The notes beneath the pieces are model-generated. The model worked only from the letters and a program-made list of their open reading frames with translations, did no database searches and was not told where the DNA came from. Shown one piece after another: positions 60,293-64,000 of a stretch of 64,000 nucleotides of DNA. Positions within the stretch are counted from its first letter, which is position 1. Each line of letters opens with the position of its first letter. This DNA is from an uncultured bacterium (GTDB taxonomy: Bacteria > Verrucomicrobiota > Lentisphaeria > Victivallales > UBA1829). The position numbers were made by a program, and so were the translations under genes. The stretch covers positions 1 through 64,000 of the forward strand of contig CADCMR010000013.1 in the NCBI GenBank assembly GCA_902802585.1, read 5' to 3'.

Positions 60293-62323
60293 ATGATCGA
60301 TTTCCAGAACGTCACCAAGCTCCTGGGCGGCAAGTCCATCCTTGACAACGCCTCGTTCCGCATCAACCAGGGCGAACGCGTCGGCATGGTCGGTCCCAAC
60401 GGCGCGGGCAAGACCACAGTCTTCAGCATGATCCTCGGCGAGCTCCCGCCCGACAAGGGCGAGATCCTGATCCCGGAACGCCTCCGCATCGGCATCCTGC
60501 GCCAGCAGATCGACCTTTCCGACAAGCAGGAAGACGTGCTCTCCTACGTCGCTGCCACAGGCGAACTCCCGCTCATCCAGGCGCGCCTCGCGGAGGTCGA
60601 ACGCGCCCTCGAGACCGATCCCGCCAACCGCCAGCTCCTCGACGAATTCGGGCACCTTCAGACCACCTACGAACACCTCGGCGGATACGATTCCGGACAC
60701 CGCGCCGAAGCCGCGCTCGCCGGGCTCGGGTTCGACGAAGACGTCTTCCACAAGCCGCTGAACTCGTTTTCCGGCGGCTGGCAGATGCGCGCCTCCATGG
60801 CGCGCGTCCTGCTCTCCGAACCGGACATCCTGCTCCTCGACGAACCGTCCAACTACCTCGACATCCCCGCCGTGGAATGGCTTCAGCGCCGCCTGCGCGT
60901 CTACACAGGCACGCTGCTCCTCATCTCCCACGACCGGTTCCTGCTCAACTCCCTCACGAACGTCACGCTCGAGATCAACGGCGGCAAGGCGACGCGCTAT
61001 TCCGGCAGCTACAGCAAGTATGTGGTCGAACGCGAAACGCGCTCCGCGCTCGCCGAGGCCGCCCGCAAGAACACCGAGAAGCGCCGCGACAAGCTGAAGG
61101 AGAACATCGACCGTTTCCGCTACAAGGCGAGCAAGGCCGCCCAGGTGCAGATGTGGATCAAGATGCTCGACAAGATTGAGACCGAGGAACTCCCCGAACA
61201 GCTTCATTTCCAGGGGCGCATCCGCATCCCCGAGCCGCCGCGCTGCGGCGCCGAAGTCTGCGCTATCGAAAACGTCTCGCATTCCTACGACGGCGCGCGC
61301 TTCGTCTTCCGCGATATCTCGTTCACTGTCAACAACGGCGACAAACTCGGCATCGTCGGCTACAACGGCATGGGCAAGACCACGCTGCTCCGCATCATCG
61401 CCGGCACGCTCGCCCCGACTTCCGGTCGCGCACGCGTCGGACACAACGTCGTGATCGGCTACCAGGCGCAGGAATTCGCAGAACTCCTCCCCGCCGAAGA
61501 GGCCGCATATGACGTCGTGAAGCACGCCGCCCCCGGCGACACCCCGCCCTCGCGCATCCGCGAGATCCTCGGCGCGTTCGGGTTTTCCGGCGACGACGCC
61601 ATGAAACAATGCAAGGTGCTGTCCGGCGGCGAGAAAATTCGTCTCTGCTTCGCGCGCATCTTCGTGAACCCGCCGAATCTGCTCATCCTCGACGAACCGA
61701 CCACGCACCTCGACATCGCCGCGCGCGAGGCGCTGCAGGACGCGCTCGTGAACTACAAGGGCACGGTCTGCTTTGTCAGCCACGACCTCGAATTCATCCG
61801 CGGCACAGCAACCAGTATCCTCGAAATGCGTCACGACCGCGTAAAACGCTTCTTCGGCGGGTTCGATTACTACAAGGAAAAACTCGCCGAGGAGGAAGCC
61901 GGAAATCCATCGAACGCCGCGCAGCAGGTGAAGGTGAACGCCGCGCAGCAGGTGAAGGTGAACGCCGCGCAGTCCGCGTCGAATTCCGGTTCCTCCGGTT
62001 CTCAGGCTCAGCCCCAGCAGCAGACCGCGGGCAAGGACCGCCGCCGCGAGAAGGCGGCGAAGCGAAACGCCCTGCTCCCCGAAAAACGCCGCATCGAACG
62101 CAGTCTGGCGAAGTGCGAGAAGATCATCGAGGACGCCGAAAACGAGAAGGCGGAGATCGACAAACAGCTCATGGAAGCCACCCCGCAGACCGATTTCGCC
62201 GCGCTCCAGAAACGCCGCAAAGCGCTCGACTACGACATCGCCGAGGCCACCGTCGAATGGGAACGCCTCGCCTCCGAGCACGAAGACTTCATGAAGAAAT
62301 ACAACGACGACACTGACGCGTAA
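60293..62323 (+). CDS. ABC-F family ATPase (Uup/EttA-like)
   Basis: 676 residues. Two ABC domains without membrane parts: GPNGAGKTTV (first Walker A) and GYNGMGKTTL (second), FSGGWQMRASMARVL and LSGGEKIRLCFARI signatures, LLLDEPSNYLD and LILDEPTTHLD Walker B. The arginine-rich linker lies between (ERDRK..KLKENIDRFRYKA-like). A Gln/Ala-rich segment with repeated NAAQQVKV (about 543-565) leads to a C-terminal coiled coil. ABC-F proteins act on the ribosome or in DNA repair (Uup); which applies is open. Probably co-transcribed with typA. Confidence 0.9.
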   Translation: MIDFQNVTKLLGGKSILDNASFRINQGERVGMVGPNGAGKTTVFSMILGELPPDKGEILIPERLRIGILRQQIDLSDKQEDVLSYVAATGELPLIQARLAEVERALETDPANRQLLDEFGHLQTTYEHLGGYDSGHRAEAALAGLGFDEDVFHKPLNSFSGGWQMRASMARVLLSEPDILLLDEPSNYLDIPAVEWLQRRLRVYTGTLLLISHDRFLLNSLTNVTLEINGGKATRYSGSYSKYVVERETRSALAEAARKNTEKRRDKLKENIDRFRYKASKAAQVQMWIKMLDKIETEELPEQLHFQGRIRIPEPPRCGAEVCAIENVSHSYDGARFVFRDISFTVNNGDKLGIVGYNGMGKTTLLRIIAGTLAPTSGRARVGHNVVIGYQAQEFAELLPAEEAAYDVVKHAAPGDTPPSRIREILGAFGFSGDDAMKQCKVLSGGEKIRLCFARIFVNPPNLLILDEPTTHLDIAAREALQDALVNYKGTVCFVSHDLEFIRGTATSILEMRHDRVKRFFGGFDYYKEKLAEEEAGNPSNAAQQVKVNAAQQVKVNAAQSASNSGSSGSQAQPQQQTAGKDRRREKAAKRNALLPEKRRIERSLAKCEKIIEDAENEKAEIDKQLMEATPQTDFAALQKRRKALDYDIAEATVEWERLASEHEDFMKKYNDDTDA

Positions 62324-62666
62324 ACATCAAATCCGCTGTTCAACACGAGTTCGCCACGTGTTCCATTGGAATCGAAAAACGCACGGCAGGAAACTCCGGG
62401 ACACAGTCCGCTTTTCCTAATGGCATCATAGTTCATAATACCACTTTTGCCGTTCCTTACCGTACGTATACCAAAGCCCGGCTGTTCAGCATAACATCGG
62501 AGAGTGCCGTTCGTCTCCACGGATTCGTCCGTGACCGACACAGATAAAACCATTCCCGCCCGGAATACACGATGAATCATGCGTTTTCGCTTGTATTTTG
62601 ATTGAAATCAGGTATATTATTTTCTGAAAACAACGATAGAACTTTTACTAAATGAAAGGATTCGCC
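62324..62666. other. Intergenic region with promoter of uronate isomerase
   Basis: 343 bases. The promoter TTGTAT (62591-62596), 16 bp, TATATT (62613-62618) serves the downstream gene. On the minus strand an open frame at 62230-62580 is described in the findings. No clear terminator for the ABC-F gene was seen. Confidence 0.5.
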
Positions 62667-64000
62667 ATGTTCCTCGGTCAGGACTACCTTATCGGAAACG
62701 AAACCGGAAAACGCATTTTCGCAGCGGTCAAAGCCCTCCCCATCCTCGACCCGCACAACCACGCCGACGTCTCGGCCATCGCGCGCAACGAGAATTTCAA
62801 GGACGCGTGGGAGCTTTTCGCCGCCACCGACCACTATGTGTGGGAAGTCCTGCGGAAAGCGGGCGTGCCGGAGGAGAAGATCACCGGCGGCGCATCCCCG
62901 CATGACAAGTTCATCGCCATGGCGGAAGTCTTCGACCAGATCGCAGGCAACCCGGTTTACGAGTGGATTCACCTCGACCTCCGGTTCCTCGGCGTCGAGG
63001 AGCTGCTGAGCGCTGAGACGGGCGAGCTGATCTGGAAGAAGGTCAGCGAAATCCTCGCGAAGGAGGAAAGCCGTCCTCAGGCGCTCCTGAAACGCATGAA
63101 CGTCGGCGTGATGTGCTCGACCGACGACCCCGCGGACACGCTCGAATACCACAAAGCCGTCAACGAAAGCGTCGGGCGGACGATCGTGCGTCCGACCTGG
63201 CGTCCCGACGCGGCAATGAAAGCCGGTAAGCCCGGATTCCCCGCGTACATCGAGCGCCTCGGCAAACGCTGGGGCGTCAAGATCTCCACACTCGCCGAAC
63301 TGCTGGACGTCCTTCAGAAGTCCCATGATTTCTTCGCCGAAAACGGCTGCCGCGCCAGCGACCACGGGCTCGAACTCGCGTCCAGCGGGACCGGCGACGC
63401 CGCCATGGCCGCGGAGACGTTCAAAAAAGCGCTCGCGGGCGAAGCCGTCTCCTCCGAAGAGGCCGCGAACTACGCGGACTATCTGCTCGGAGAATGCGGC
63501 GAGATGAACAGCCGGAGCGGCTGGGTGATGCAACTTCACATGGGCGCGGTCCGCGACGTCCGCGACAGCCTGTTCCGCACGATCGGCCCGGACTCCGGCG
63601 GCGACGTGAGCGACCTTTTCCAGTCGCACGAGGCGAAGCTCATCCGGTTCCTGAACAGGTTCGACGGCCGCCTGAAGGTCGTGCTCTACTGCCTGGATCA
63701 GGCGCATCAGGCCACGCTCGCCGCGCTCTCTCGCGCGTTCGGCGGTATGGTCCGCCTCGGCTCCGCATGGTGGCTCTGCGACACGCCGATCGGCATGAAG
63801 CGCCAGCTGGAATACATCGGCAGCGTCGACCTGCTGAGCGCGTTTGCCGGCATGGTTTCGGATTCCCGCAAGCTCCTGAGCTACGGTTCCCGCTTCGAGA
63901 TGTTCCGCAGGATTCTTTCCTCCACGCTCGGCGGCATGGTCGAGGCGGGGCAGATGCCGGAACCCGTCGCCGTGAAGCTCGCGAAAACGATGTGCTACGA
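62667..64000 (+). CDS. uxaC: Uronate isomerase (glucuronate isomerase), 3'-truncated by window end
   Basis: At least 444 residues from the ATG with GAAAGGA upstream; the frame continues past the window edge. It opens MFLGQDYLIGNETGKRIF and carries the metal-binding DPHNHADV near residue 30. The amidohydrolase-type motifs MCSTDDPADTLEYHKAV, SDHGL and LHMGAVRD are typical of the family. It isomerises D-glucuronate to D-fructuronate or D-galacturonate to D-tagaturonate, the entry to uronic-acid use. An in-frame ATG at 62652 overlaps the SD and is unlikely. Fits with the GH43 and GH95 genes as glycan catabolism. Confidence 0.9.
   Translation, partial: MFLGQDYLIGNETGKRIFAAVKALPILDPHNHADVSAIARNENFKDAWELFAATDHYVWEVLRKAGVPEEKITGGASPHDKFIAMAEVFDQIAGNPVYEWIHLDLRFLGVEELLSAETGELIWKKVSEILAKEESRPQALLKRMNVGVMCSTDDPADTLEYHKAVNESVGRTIVRPTWRPDAAMKAGKPGFPAYIERLGKRWGVKISTLAELLDVLQKSHDFFAENGCRASDHGLELASSGTGDAAMAAETFKKALAGEAVSSEEAANYADYLLGECGEMNSRSGWVMQLHMGAVRDVRDSLFRTIGPDSGGDVSDLFQSHEAKLIRFLNRFDGRLKVVLYCLDQAHQATLAALSRAFGGMVRLGSAWWLCDTPIGMKRQLEYIGSVDLLSAFAGMVSDSRKLLSYGSRFEMFRRILSSTLGGMVEAGQMPEPVAVKLAKTMCY

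Overview
The window looks like a chromosomal segment of a PVC-superphylum bacterium, most likely a gut-type member of Lentisphaerota (Victivallales-like). The best marker is a 52-residue small basic protein at 26129-26287, of the type known as the Chlamydiae/Verrucomicrobia rRNA-associated small protein. It is supported by GC-rich genes, Shine-Dalgarno (SD) starts such as AAGGAG, promoters of the form TTGNNN-16/17-TATAGT, polymorphic-membrane-protein (Pmp)-like and AIDA-like surface repeats, and a host-glycan and uronate sugar repertoire (GH95, GH43, uronate isomerase). The phylum call is inference; no 16S gene is present.

Layout. 1-6450 is an accessory region: a large AT-rich alpha-solenoid gene open to the window edge, a relic of an FMN-dependent hydroxy-acid dehydrogenase, a glyoxalase-like and a NudC-like gene, and a three-gene hipB-hipS-hipT toxin-antitoxin operon. 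A mirrored orphan copy of the hip promoter/operator lies 1.6 kb from the operon. 6780-10790 holds a HEAT-repeat protein, a Gly/Gln-rich secreted repeat protein, a GH43 lipoprotein, a zinc-ribbon protein and a low-molecular-weight phosphatase. 10850-14840 is an iron locus: a strongly structured unidentified RNA, feoA-feoB, and a divergent DtxR-type regulator. 15025-25913 carries an alpha/beta hydrolase, an HTH-cupin-acyl-CoA synthetase fusion, a multi-binding-domain ABC permease fusion, a Cys-motif redox protein and an AIDA/FG-GAP surface protein. 26129-31650 is metabolic: small basic protein, aconitase, and a polyamine pair (arginine decarboxylase plus carboxynorspermidine dehydrogenase).

31706-39160 is the most unusual segment. 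A tiny membrane protein, an ECF-like sigma factor and a translationally coupled Ser/Thr kinase fused to a Pmp-like beta-helix are followed by a 328-bp tandem array of 15 copies of the 16S rRNA 3'-terminal (anti-SD) sequence. Next come a Sel1-repeat protein and a BspA-like leucine-rich-repeat protein, the latter bracketed by 75-bp direct repeats. Read on the minus strand, the array is a run of full-length SD sequences.

39325-43039 holds a second copy of a dispersed ~155-bp element, a DUF2442/DUF4160 pair, an acyl carrier protein, an internally triplicated membrane protein family and a secreted esterase. 43297-64000 is mostly core: GH95 fucosidase, rplM-rpsI-argC, murC, a TPR-TPR-ExbB-ExbD-ExbD operon, rubrerythrin, aldo/keto reductase, typA, an ABC-F ATPase, and a uronate isomerase cut by the window edge.

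No tRNA, rRNA gene, CRISPR array, intact insertion sequence or replication origin was seen.
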